Of a stretch of 64,000 nt of DNA, positions 21,849 through 32,559 are shown piece by piece; the stretch's first letter is position 1, and every line of letters begins with the position of its first letter. This DNA is from Apricaphanius iberus. Its lineage: Eukaryota; Chordata; Actinopteri; Cyprinodontiformes; Aphaniidae. The position numbers and the translations under genes were made by a program. The DNA is taken from positions 1-64,000 of the forward strand of contig JAPXFQ010000396.1 of NCBI GenBank assembly GCA_028564705.1. Direction: 5' to 3'. The notes under the pieces are model-generated. The model was not told where the DNA came from, did no database searches, and worked only from the letters and a program-made list of their open reading frames with translations.

Positions 21849-21864
21849 GGCTCTTTTAAGAGCC
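21849..21864 (+). promoter_or_regulatory. Histone mRNA 3' stem-loop
   Basis: GGCTCTTTTAAGAGCC followed by ACCCA is an exact match to the replication-dependent histone mRNA stem-loop (6-bp stem, 4-nt loop, 3' ACCCA). It is preceded by A/C-rich CAGCAACAAC, as in real histone 3' ends. The stem-loop is bound by SLBP and directs 3' processing in functional genes. Confidence 0.75.
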
Positions 21865-21879
21865 ACCCACAAACGTCTT

Positions 21880-22337
21880 AAGAGCATTCCTGTCTAAATA
21901 GTTTCTTTTTTTATTTCTTTCTCTGTATAACAAACTGCTTGTGTCATGTAGCTCGGGGTGATTAGCCACGATGTTGATCAGTATTTCCTCCATGTCCTGC
22001 TGAGGCTGTGACTCCATGACAGTCACAGAATCACTGAAACTCTGTCCCGATTGGTTGTTGCGGTGCGATTTGACGCTGGAGTTCAGATTTTTCCAGCTCG
22101 AGCGATAGACGCCATGAGCGCGAATGCACAAAATGCACCACATAAAATGCAGCGCAAATTTTCCATCGCATCTTTCTTGAATTGTTCGTGCAAATCAGGT
22201 AGAATAGCTTTTTCGCGATGCAAATCTGCTTCTGAAGTGTCGCGGGACCCCAAGTCGCGCTGCATTGCGCTCCTCCATTGATTTTACATGTAAACCTGAA
22301 GCGCTAGTCGCTCCCATCGCGTTTGGTCTGGACACAC
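21880..22337. mobile_element. Harbinger-like fragment with MADF-type reading, copy 1
   Basis: The minus strand at 21880-22018 reads MESQPQQDMEEILINIVANH, then PELHDTSSLLYRERNKKRNY, which resembles the MADF/Myb-like DNA-binding protein of PIF/Harbinger elements (LIxxVxxxPELYDTxxxxYRDRNKK). The adjoining 22050-22330 (CGATTTGACGCTGGAG, GTCGCGGGACCCCAAGTCGC, GCGCTCCTCCATTGA) recurs at 30700-30960 in the same orientation. It is cut at about 22338 by a truncated Tc1. No transposase. Confidence 0.5.
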
Positions 22338-23076
22338 CGTAAGGAGTGGCTTCCGTCTGGCCACTCTACCATACAGGCTTGAATAGTGGATTGCTGCAGA
22401 GATGGTTGTCCTTCTGGAAGGTGATCTCTCTACAGAGGAATGCTGGAGCTCTGACAAAGTGACCATCAGGTTATTGGTCACCTCCCTGACCAAGGCCCTT
22501 TTCCCCCGTTCACTCAGCTTAGAAGGTCGGCCAGCTCTAGGAAGAGTCTTGGTGGTTCCAATTTTCTTCCAGTTACGGATGATGGAGGCCACTGTGCTCA
22601 TTGGAACCTTCAAAGCAGAAGAAATCTTTCTGTAACCCTGTCTCTGAGTTCTACACTGAATTCCTTTGTCTTCATGCTTGGTTTGTGCTTTGACATGCAC
22701 TGTCAACCCAGGGGCCTTATATAGACAGGCGTGTGCCTTTCCAAATCATGTCCAATCAACTTAATTTTTACCACAGGTGGACTCCAATTCATCTGCTGAA
22801 ACACCTCAAGGATGAACAGTGGAGACAGAATTTACCTCAGCTCAATTCTGAGCTTCACGTCAAAGGTTGTGGATACTTATGTACATGTGATTTCTCAAGT
22901 TTTTTAATTTTAATAAATTTGCAACAATTTCAGAAACTTTTTTTCACATTATCATTATGGGGTGTTGTGTTTAGAATTTTATGAGAAAAAATAATTTAAT
23001 TAATTTTGGAATGAGGCTGTAACATAAAAAAAAAGTTGAAAAAGTGAGTCGCTGTGAATACTTTCCAGGTGCACTG
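22338..23076 (-). mobile_element. Truncated Tc1-like element (N-terminal half)
   Basis: The right end is TTCACAGCGACTCACTTTTT on the minus strand, with terminus CAGTGCACCTGGAAAGTATT (23076) next to TA. Within it, 22284-22706 encodes the paired-like HTH half of a Tc1 transposase: GYRKISSALKVPMSTVASII, NWKKIGTTKTLPRAGRPSKL, SERGKRALVREVTNN. The catalytic C-terminal half and the left inverted repeat are missing; the sequence ends at about 22338 against Harbinger-like DNA. Same family as the copy at 48310-51328. Confidence 0.85.
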
Positions 23077-23294
23077 TAAGCAGAGTTGTTTAAGCCTGTT
23101 CCCCTTAGCGTTCCAATAATAACTATACATGAATCACGTTGATACGCCTTACGGTTCCCGAGATATTAAGAGTAGTTCGGAAGCAGGATTCCCTGTTTAA
23201 ACGGCTGAGGAGTTAACTCAAACAAGTGTGGTGCTGCAGCAGGCCTCCTGTCAGCTTCCCTCCTGCAGTGTCAGCCTGTCTCTGATTGGCTGAG

Positions 23295-23801
23295 TAAAGC
23301 TTGGTTTATGCTTGACGCATCCGCGTGGTCCAAATAACGTCATTTAATCAACCGCGGAGACCCAAATTTCCGCACCGCGCAACTAGGAAATTTTGTAACA
23401 ACGCGGACAGTCCCGCGCGGAAAAACATGGCTGAGTTTCGTAAATACCGACATTTTTATGATTCGGCCGATAGAGACCACCGTGATCAACTGTGTTTTAA
23501 TGGAAGAGTGGACAGTCTCCTTTGTCGTCTTTTTTCCTAAGTAAACAGCATAAAAGTTCTGCTTGTTAAAGCACACGGGTGTCGCCGTCTTGTAAACAAC
23601 AGTTATTACTACTTCTACCATGGCGCTGTATTGTATGCATGCTGTAGAGCCCTACGCCGCCCCCTACAGTCTTTAAGAATATTGGTTCTCAGCAGAGACA
23701 AGCTGCAAAAAGTATCAACGCTCCTAGAAGGCGTCTCGGACGGCTCCGCATGTCTCATTTCCGCGTGGAATGTACATGCATCAAGCATAAACAAAGCTTT
23801 A
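23295..23801. mobile_element. MITE with ~22-bp inverted ends
   Basis: The left end TAAAGCTTGGTTTATGCTTG and the right end, read inverted, TAAAGCTTTGTTTATGCTTG differ at a single position. The interior is GC-richer, with several CGCGG/CCGCG words and no coding capacity. A 3-bp TWA target would fit Harbinger, but the flanking trinucleotides (TAA and TAG) do not match exactly, so the superfamily is uncertain. Confidence 0.65.
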
Positions 23802-24469
23802 GGGAAGGCCATTCTGTTCAATTAAGCAGCCTGCTACCATCAATGAGCAATGGTGATTACTTTTAAAGGGCAGTTACACAGACTTTTAGGTTTAGGCTAT
23901 TTTGGGCATTATACATGGAGTAAGATATTGTTATCCAACTTGATATTGACATCCATTATGTCTGAACTACCAATTTAAGCTAAAAGTAGCATTTTAGCTA
24001 TTTTTTAACAAAGAATAGCTTTTTAGCATTTTTATTATATTGAATGGATCAAGCCATTGTTACCGAACATGTTAGTAATTGCCGACATGCTACCATTAGC
24101 ATTTTTAGCTAACAGCAATTTACAGCATGCTACAACTTTAATTTTAGCTAATATTACAATTTCTCCTAATTTTAGCTAATTGACAGTTTTACCTATACGA
24201 GCTTGCAGACTATTAATCTTTTCACGTATAACAGTTCAGCAACATTCTTCCACTAGCGTTTTAAGTCTCATTTAGCTCATTTCTGCCTATTAGCTACTTT
24301 TAGCTAACACTCGCATTTATCATATTCTGAAAGACATTCTAAGTATGAGCGCTTGCAGATTTTTTTCTGCTAATTTTTCTTACTACATTTGAGCAACATA
24401 TTGTATTTTAGCTAACATTGGTATTTTAGCTCAATTTAATAAACACTGGCATTTTAGCTATTCAGCTGG
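23802..24469 (+). repeat. TTTAGCTAA-rich low-complexity tract
   Basis: Words such as TTTAGCTAA, ATTTTTAGC and AACATTGGYATTTTAGCT recur irregularly. The same composition resumes at 25870 after an inserted retroelement. No gene is present. Confidence 0.65.
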
Positions 24470-25875
24470 TTTGCAATTCAATTTAATGGCTCTTTTTCTA
24501 TTTCTGCTGATATCAGAAATGGCTCCTTTTCTATTTCTGCTGATTTTTACTTTTTATACTACATGCTCTTCCCTCTCAGCTCTCAGCGAGGACGGTCGCT
24601 TTTTTCCCTCCCTCCTCCTCCTGTGTCTTATCCCACAGCTCTCTGTCTCCTGTGCCTCTATCTGGAGTATCTTTTGGCAATTTTCTCCGAAACCAAACTG
24701 AATAAACGAAGATGGAAATGGTCAGCTGGTCTCTGAATGCTATTGATAAAATCTACTCAACTCTACGAAGCACCGGTAAGGGTCAACCGGGGTGTCAACC
24801 ATGGTGATCGGGTTTCTGCTGATTGGAATGGGCAGTTACTGGAACTACCGAAAAATGGCAACAAAGATCTGAAACACGGTCGAGATTGGTCACTGTTCTG
24901 GAAGCGATTGGACGGCTGAAGGAACAGCTGGATGCGTTGATTCGTACTGATGGGACTCAGAACCAAATGCTGGGGGAGCTGGGACGCAGAAGAGACGCTG
25001 TAAGAGGCCATCTGGCCGGTGCTCTGGGACTCATCTGCAATTTGTCATCGGACTTGGAGATACTGTCGGTACAGATTGGGGCAACTGGAAATTAATTGGA
25101 TTTGGAACTATTAATCTGGGAATTAATTTGGATTTTGAACTTTAATTTGAACTACAATTTGGCTGAATTAGATTATAAAAAGAAAAACCATGAGAGACTG
25201 CGAAGGGGCAGAACAGGATTAGTTATGATAGCTCTCCTGATCATATCCTATGACGTCATCAGCTTTTATATTTTTGTCTCACATTAAGACCTTCACCGGT
25301 TACTAATTAAATGTCCCTGAGAAATGAATTTCAACAGAGTTCCTCTCCCCCGTTCACCTGCATCATTACGACGCACCACTGACATGTTTTCACACATCTC
25401 TCATTCCAACACACGTCCTTGCTGTCTCCTCATTTTCTCTCTGCAAAATGGAGCTGGATAACAGCGCGCCTCGATGGCAGGCGTTAACCTGTGATCTGGC
25501 TAAGCTCATACCTGCCCAATCGCGCTTCATGATGTTGTCATTGTTATATGTTCTGAATATGTGCTTAAATGTCTGTGTTCGTGAGTCTTTTTTAAATTAC
25601 CTGCGTTGTGACTGCTGTACGGACCCACAACACAGGTGAGTGTTTTTTCCCCTCACCGTGGAACCCTCCCCTCCCCAGATGTGTACTTCTCTATGTTTCA
25701 TAAACGGGAGCGCCGCTCGGTGGCTGCATGCCTAACAGTGACCTGGATCTGTTTGTTGTTATTGTTGTTTGTAATGATCTTGGACAGGTTGTACTGTATC
25801 TGTAAATTCCTTGTATGCATCATTCTTGTATGTGTCATACTTGGCCATTAAAGCTGATTCTGATTCTATAACTTG
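24470..25875 (+). mobile_element. Unclassified retroelement with GATTCT tail
   Basis: This block sits inside the TTTAGCTAA tract. After a C/T-rich leader (24560-24660), an ATG at 24712 starts MEMVSWSLNAIDKIYSTLRS. After a stop, a coiled-coil-like stretch follows (RLVTVLEAIGRLKEQLDALI, MLGELGRRRDAVRGHLAGAL). A later ATG at 25448 (MELDNSAPRWQALTCDLAKL) is followed by hydrophobic segments (WICLLLLLFVMILDRLYCIC). The 3' end reads ATTAAAGCTGATTCTGATTC, a simple tail like those of several fish LINE/SINE families. There is no RT or nuclease motif. It may be a non-autonomous or internally deleted non-LTR element. Confidence 0.45.
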
Positions 25876-26351
25876 ACTAATTGTTGACGTTTGCATTTTA
25901 GCTAAAATAGTTTTACTATGCAAAACATTTTAGCAAACATTCTGTCATCTTATTCCTTTTCAGCAATTTTATGCAGCCAAATTCAGCTTACAGCATTCAC
26001 ACTGCATTTTTCGCAGGAAATGCAAATTATTCTAGTTACCATCAGCATAATAGTTAGCATTAGTATGCTAGCTCATGGTAACACTTTAGCCAATTTGTCA
26101 TTTTGCTCAACTTTTTATAGTTTTTCAAAGCTAATCAAAGCATGTCAATACTAAGTAGAAAAGGTATAATAGTCTGTGGAATAGACTTTTTATAAAATAG
26201 TTAAAATTGAGTGAGGATTCACTTGATTGTTGTTTTCAAACTGGAGGCTTACTCGACCACAGTGCAATAAAGAGGGTGACTTTTCATTCTGCTTTTGACA
26301 ACACCACATGACCTACTAAGGAGTTTAAACAGCTAGGCGAGTGAAAAGAGT
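25876..26351. other. TTTAGCTAA tract remainder and unassigned DNA
   Basis: 25876-26160 continues the low-complexity tract interrupted by the retroelement. The rest is unassigned. Confidence 0.5.
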
Positions 26352-26393
26352 GTTTACTTCTATCCCATCACATTTGATGGGATAGAAGTAAAC
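26352..26393. repeat. Perfect 19-bp inverted repeat, 4-nt loop
   Basis: Left arm GTTTACTTCTATCCCATCA (26352-26370), loop CATT, right arm TGATGGGATAGAAGTAAAC (26375-26393). All 19 pairs match. It is too short for a microRNA precursor and has no adjoining gene or transposon termini that I can see. Confidence 0.95.
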
Positions 26394-26591
26394 AGAGGGT
26401 TGACGCTAAAAGTCCCCCTCAGTCCCCCCTGGGGTGGATTTCAACCTGCCCCAGTCTGATATAGTCCTTGCTCCTGAAAGTTAATTTCTGCAATGACAGG
26501 AAGGAGAAAAACTATACCAGAAACCATCATCAATAAAAAGGCTTCTGCAACACACAGTTTTAAAAACATGTTTTTTTTAAGTTTTTAAGAC

Positions 26592-26641
26592 AAAAATGAG
26601 GAACGCTTCACGAATTTGCGTGTCATCCTTGCGCAGGGGCC

Positions 26642-26681
<40 letters not shown>

Positions 26682-26697
26682 CGTAGAGAACTACGAC
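26592..26697 (-). ncRNA. U6: U6 snRNA-like gene with altered 5' stem-loop
   Basis: The minus strand carries the vertebrate U6 sequence from ACATATACTAAAATTGG through the invariant ATACAGAGAAGATTAGC, TGGCCCCTGCGCAAGGATGA and TTCGTGAAGCGTTCC, with no difference I can see from the remembered vertebrate U6. It is followed by TCATTTTT, a T5 polymerase III terminator. The usual 5' stem-loop is replaced by GTCGTAG-TTCT-CTACGAC, which still forms a perfect 7-bp hairpin. A TATA-like GTTATAAACA lies at 26721-26730, about 24-33 bases upstream, where U6 promoters have TATA. A proximal sequence element was not verified. It is either a variant gene or a recent pseudogene. U6 is the catalytic spliceosomal RNA. 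Confidence 0.8.
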
Positions 26698-27690
26698 ACT
26701 AGGACCCTGTCCCAGAGACATGTTTATAACACTGGTATTACACTCAATGATCAGTCAGGGTTCCACTATAACTTCCAACCAATTGTATTACAGAACAAAG
26801 GGCCAACTGATGTGATAATTTTTTTTGACTACATTATAACCAAATTTTCTTAAAGTTTTGACCATTATTAAATGTATTTTAGCTCGTCAGAAACACAGAT
26901 GCATTATGGGAAATGAAGACAGCCTGGCTGGGCAAACGCAAATGAACAAAGACATAGCTGGTGGAACCAACAAACCTCCTTTCAGAGTAATTTAGATCAG
27001 AGGGTAATTTCATTTGAAAAAAAAAAAAAGGTTTTCAGATCTACTGTCAGAATTAAGCCTTTGAAACATAACTGCACTGGAAAAAAGACAATTCAATGCC
27101 TCCACGTTTTTCCACCATCATGCCTTTGGTGCCACCTAGTGGTCAAATATGTGAGGTGCATCTGAAATGCAAGTTGAAAAGAGCTCCATTATTATAAGTT
27201 GAAGTGAAAGCTTCTGATTTTACAAGTTACCAAACTGGGCAGTCTCCGTGGTACCTTGCAAATGTATAGGTTAGGGTGTAATTGTCTATTTCACAACTTA
27301 AAAGAATAAACTTTCATTGTTTGAACATATGCCATGCGGTCTCCTTGTTTAGTGAATTCTTAATCTTTAGACATAGACTTCAAAGATTGCAGAAGACAAT
27401 GTTACTATATCTTAGGAGTGTGCTTGTGCGCTGAGGTCCCTTCATCTCTTGTGTGCTTTACCCATAAATCATAATTATAAAGTATAATTTTTATGCTTTT
27501 GACTTGGTTGAAAGTGGCGATGAGCTGGTAAAAATAACGAAATAAATTAATATTTCATCATAGTTTACAATGCAGGCTCGTATCAAATGTGGTGTTTGGC
27601 TCCTCTTTAATGGTTGAATCCCCTTCCTGTATGTACCTCCTACTTTGGTGCTTCAGAAACATAACTCCTACAAGATTTGCCCCAGTTCTT
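26698..27690. other. No gene recognised
   Basis: Upstream side of the U6-like locus, then unique AT-rich DNA. TGGTGCCACCTAGTGG at 27128 is a common intergenic word. Nothing else can be supported. Confidence 0.3.
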
Positions 27691-27757
27691 TACAGTTGCT
27701 GGTCATAAAATTAGAATATCATGAAAAAGTTGATTATTTTCATTAAAAAACTTCCTC
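27691..27757 (+). mobile_element. Terminal fragment of a Tc1/mariner-type MITE
   Basis: TACAGTTGCTGGTCATAAAA, then TTAGAATATCATGAAAAAGT, is a terminus I recognise from abundant fish Tc1/mariner-type MITEs. The opposite end is absent; sequence beyond about 27757 is unrelated. Confidence 0.55.
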
Positions 27758-28189
27758 AATCTGTTGTTACGTGATTAGGCGGGGTTTGGGTCAGCCCTCC
27801 TCTCCACACAGACATAATAAACCATACAGCAAAAGCGAAAAACTTACTGTAACGATGTCCTCCGAATAAAATAAAATAAAAAACTCAAAGCTTAGTGCAA
27901 GGCTCAGGGCAAACAAGGTTTATGAACCAGGGCAACAACCCTTCAATATATTCTATAGGGTGTGCAGCTAAACGCAAAATCCGAAACGCATTTCAGTGTT
28001 GTCTGGGACAGAGTTAGAAAGCAAAAATGAACAAAGTCCTAGGGACTCATTTACTAAACTGTGCAGAATCCTTACGAAAACTGTACTCAAGCTCAGCAAA
28101 AAAAACAACAAAAAAAAAAACAACGTACATCTAGTAAGGTTTTGATCCATCAAACTGAGTATGCAGAGCTACACGCAATTTTCGCCTTA
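27758..28189. other. No gene recognised
   Basis: AT-rich with short A-runs (28095-28120). A 61-codon minus frame at 27968-28153 starts with a poly-Phe/Leu stretch and is not credible. Confidence 0.3.
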
Positions 28190-30150
28190 GGTCATGATTG
28201 TACTGAACAGAAAATTCGATTCAAACGTTAGTTTAAATGCTTACTATAGTTAGCATGCTGAAACTAACCAGCATACTAATTGTAACTAGCATGCCATCAC
28301 TGGAATCTGTGCAACTAGGATGAGTTGGTCAAAATAAGCTAAAATGCCAACTCAAGCCCTCGTGCTAATTCTAACTATAGTGCCATCAGTAGCTATGAAA
28401 CAGTAAAAAGCGTTTGTTAAAATTCAATCATTTGAAAATAATAACATCCTTTAATCATGGTAATGCTAACTAGCCTGCTATAACAAGTGATCAAATACTA
28501 GCTATCAAATACCAAAATGGCTAAAGTACCAAAAGCTTAACAGTTGAGGCAGCATCATCTGAAGTGGCATTCAAATTGTTTAAATGCGTTTACACATAGT
28601 AATGGTTGACATAAAACACATTTTACAATGTTAAAACATTAAACCTAATGATAGGAAAATGTGTGGAAAGTGTGTGGAAATAAGGAAAAAGTGTGATAAT
28701 TAAAGACACAAAGTCATAGCAATAATGTCCCGAATGAGCTGAACATTGAGATATGCATTGTTAAAATTGGTTTGTAGTTTCAGGAGCAGACAAAACACTG
28801 TATGGACTAAAATATAACTAGAGAATTTGCATTTCCTGCAGAAATTCACTGTGAATGCAGACTGCGGAATAGTAGTCCTGCTAAAGCTAACTGGCATGCC
28901 AATTCTAACTATCATAGCTTCATTAGCCTCAAAACAATACAAAAATTTAAACAATTTGCTTAAATGCTAACTAGCATGTTGATGCTAACTAGCATGCTAT
29001 CATTAGTATCAAAGCAACCAGTATGAAAAGTCAAGCAACACTTAAACTAGCAAAAATAATGACATGAGTTATTATGTAATTCTAGCAAGCATATTATTAG
29101 CATCCGAGGAATCAGTACAATGAGTAAGTGTACATGCAAAAAAATATTTGAAAAGCTAACATGATGATGCTAGCTAGCATGTTATCTGAACTACCAGTAC
29201 AAATTAGTAGAAAAACAAGTTAGATAAAAAACCAACACAAGCTTGGATGCCAATGCTAATGAACATTTCAGCCTCACAATCAGTATGAAAAGTTGGAAAA
29301 ATCCAATTAGCTAAAATGCTTGTATACCATAGCATATTAATGCTAACTAGTACACTATCATTAGTCTAAAAGTAATCAATCTACAAAGTTAGGCAAAATT
29401 TAAAAAGTAACTCAAATTTAAACATGATAATGCTAACTTGCACACTAATCCCAACAATCATGTAATCAGTAGCATGCTAATTCTGACTAGCATGTAATCA
29501 TTAATCTTGAAACAATCAGTATGAAACATTTGTCAAAAGAACTGAAATACTGACATAATTTAGAATGCTAATCTTAACTAGCATGCTATAATAAATATAT
29601 CAAAAACTAGCATGAATATCACAAAGGCTAGAATAAGTACAAGAAACAGAACATTTAAGGAAATTTAAAAGGGGCCTGCCACGTGGTGCATAATCAGTCC
29701 CAACCCCAATAAGATGTTCTGTTGCCAAGTTAGGTCCAGAAATATTTATGGAATGGGACTTTAAGCATAAATAGAATTAATAAACCAGTGCAAAACGTTA
29801 AGTAAAATTCAAAGCTCAGTTAAAATGCTAAAACTGACTAGCATGATAATGTTATTTAGCATATCATCATTAGTCTCAAAGGAATCACTTCAAAATGTTG
29901 ACCAAAATTTTAAAAATAGCTCAAATGCTAACATGAGCTAGCATGCTAATGCTAGAAAACATGTTACAATTACCATCAGCGGAATCGGTATGAAAATCTA
30001 GTCGAAAAGCTAAAATTAGCTAAAATAACTAACTTGAGCTAGCTAGCTAATTCTAAATAGCATGTAAATGCTAGCTAACATATTAGTATGAGTGAGGTCA
30101 GTACAAAAATACAGTCAAAAACATAGCTCAAAGACGAATTGAATTTATTC
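28190..30150 (-). repeat. Long AGCATGCTAA/GCTAACTAGC low-complexity tract
   Basis: Diverged words (GCTAACTAGCATGCTAAT, TTAGCTAAAATGC, ATTAGTCTCAAA, CAGTATGAAAAGT) recur over about 2 kb with no exact period, with unit-like spacing of roughly 100-130 bp. It is the inverse strand of the TTTAGCTAA tracts at 18.9, 23.9 and 25.9 kb. A non-repeat block at 29671-29740 matches 8076-8150 inverted. No coding capacity. Confidence 0.65.
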
Positions 30151-30649
30151 TCCCTACACCCAGCAACAAAATTTGAGCATGCAAATTACGCACATTTGCA
30201 AAGCAACTGAATAATACATCTAAAACACTGATCCTAAATACCCAAGTCCCCCGACACAAGGTAAAGATAACTCACGATCTTCCGGTGAGACCAAAGAGGA
30301 AAACCATCTCACCGAAAATGTAATGAAGTCATACTATGAAGCTGCAAGCGGGAATTTAGTTACAACTATGACTCAACAACAAAAAGCAACAAAATGCTCC
30401 CCTAGAATTTGTGGATCTTGGGAAAGCATCCTTTTTTGATGCAGAAAAAAAGTGTTTAGTTTGATCTCAATTTTAATTTGAAGTAATTGCTAAAGGGAAA
30501 TTAAAATGTATTCTTGTTGGTGTTTTGATTGAAACAGAAGCTTTGTTCATATGTTATTAAAGCATATTGATTAGATCAAACTTTTGAATTGATTGTAATG
30601 TATGTGATTAAATAAAAATTATCTGTGAATAGCCTTCAGATAAAGTGTT
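30151..30649. other. No gene recognised
   Basis: Short unassigned stretch with no frames of interest. Confidence 0.3.
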
Positions 30650-30990
30650 GTAAATTGCTGCTGCTGATGCTGACTCCATTTAGTCAGTCCCAGCATCGCT
30701 GACACCCCTCAGCTGATTGGTTGTTATGGCGCGACTTGCAGCTATAGTTGAGATTTCTCCAACTTCTGCGGCAGACATTAAATGCAGCACTTTTTTTGGG
30801 GTCGCGCCTGAAACGCATCAGCTGCACTACTTGGTCGCGTAAAACAGGCAAAAAACCTTTTTTGCGACGTAAATCTGCTTCTGACGTGTCGCGGGATCCC
30901 AAGTCGCGCTTAATCGCGCTCCTCCATTGACTTTACATGTAAACCGGACTCTGGTTGCGACTATCGCATTCGGTGCGCTAGCACACTAAC
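30650..30990. mobile_element. Harbinger-like fragment, copy 2
   Basis: Same orientation and order as 22000-22330: GATTGGTTGTTATGGCGCGA, then GACGTAAATCTGCTTCTGAC, GTGTCGCGGGATCCCAAGTC, GCGCTCCTCCATTGACTTTA. The MADF-type reading of copy 1 is not preserved. The CpG-rich inner sequence contrasts with the AT-rich surroundings. No ends or target duplication were found. Confidence 0.55.
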
Positions 30991-31217
30991 ACTTCCTTGT
31001 CTTCACTTAGTGATGTAAAATATGTCACAAATTGAACACTCAGTTGTTTTCCAGGAGAGGGCGATTCAGCTGTTCAAGAAAGCAGGATTTAGGAGGATTA
31101 CTCAGACATGCATGAATTAAGCCAAAAACCACTCCTGTGGGGTTTCATATGAGCTAATTCCACTACCAGATGGTTTAAAACTCGTAAAACTTAATTTTGC
31201 ATGATATAGGCCCTTTG
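30991..31217. repeat. Dispersed repeat fragment matching 15530-15660
   Basis: CAGGAGAGGG, GCAGGATTTAGGAGGATTAC and the ATGAATTAAG block match the earlier copy. It runs up to the 21-bp inverted-repeat arm at 31218. Confidence 0.45.
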
Positions 31218-31238
31218 AAAGGGACTATAAGGAAGTTT
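31218..31238 (+). repeat. 21-bp inverted repeat arm, left
   Basis: AAAGGGACTATAAGGAAGTTT reappears inverted without change at 39735-39755. It could be one end of an old DNA transposon, either the same one (8.5 kb) or two different insertions. Confidence 0.7.
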
Positions 31239-32559
31239 GAATTTTTGTGCTCACGATTTGCTTGCCTTAATGGTAAGCTCGTGCATGAGGCCTGCATGTT
31301 GTACGTGCACTCGAAAGCGATCATAAACATAAGCTGAGTCAGTCAGCTCCGTACTCGACATTTTACAGCTTTGCATGCATAACTTCGACTGAGGTAATAA
31401 ATGTGATGTATTATATTTAGATAAAATCAATTTAAGTGTATTTCTAGGATGTGATAAATGGGCAAATGCATAGCAAAGTGAATCAAGTGAAGAAGCCAAA
31501 TAATAAGATAAATAAATAAATCACGTTTGATGAATGGAAAAAAAATACTCAATCTTTGTATGCATAAGCTAAATAATCCCATTGGTAGCTATTAATTATT
31601 TTTGCTAGGTGCTACTGTACAAGTATAGGTCATTTACTAGGAAAAAAATAGTCTGTTACGCTACTTCATTAGTTCCACGATATGCAAGACTAAAATGGTT
31701 GTAAACAGCTGAAGTCTTGTTCACTTGCAGTTTTTTACTACTTATAAATCCGTGAATAGTGACTCTTATTCAGAGGTGGATAGTTTCATTAACCTGAGTT
31801 AATTTTTTGAATCTAAATAAAAAATATATAAATGATAAAGTCTTTTTATTATTCTTTTTTGACTATATTACTTGAATAATATCCTTATAAAGTATCACTA
31901 ATCCCACTTGAGTAACATTCTGGATGCTTTACACACTGCCAGTAGATTCACAGAACAAAAAACATACATATTTTAACCCAAAATAAACCAGAAACAGATC
32001 TACACCTTATTACAGGAAACCTCCTGTTTCCGCATGTTTCTAAACGCCTAAGATATATTGATACATTACTTACTGTATTGGTTTAACTTCGAGAAGGGTT
32101 TCCTCTGCTCAAAAGTATTTTTTGTAATAATTTTACGTATTTATGTAATTTGTTTTGTTTCACTCTATGAAATACCTAAATTTGCCAATAATTTCATACT
32201 TTGGTCAGTCTGATGACATTTTTCAAAATCAGATATTACTAAAACCTTCATCACTCTGGAGTAGCATTTTGACGGCTAATTTTACTAGCGTAAAGGTACT
32301 GCTACTATTGAGTAAAACTTTTGTGTACTCTATCCCCCTTTGTTCCTACATGCATCTAGGTAAAAGAGGTATTAGCAACATTGTTTTTGTTAAAACAGAG
32401 CATTTAAAAATCCAACCAAGTATTTTGAAAGAAATCAACTTGTTTCGCTGTTTGTGTGTAAAGCATCATCTAAATTAATTTTTTTAAACTAAAAGAGATT
32501 GTCTTTGACCCCAGAGGGCTGATCTTACATGATTGGGTTTTCAATGAAGGCAGAGCAAT
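31239..32559. other. No gene recognised
   Basis: AT-rich. A 107-codon plus frame at 32155-32478 lacks any recognisable domain and has AT-biased composition. No features are supported. Confidence 0.3.

Noticed and set aside
26596..26853. 85-codon plus-strand frame beginning MRNASRICVSS
   Set aside because: Its first part is the antisense of the U6-like RNA gene, which explains the sequence fully.
32155..32478. 107-codon plus frame considered as a gene
   Set aside because: Composition is AT-driven; no domain, no splice context and no second copy to test it.
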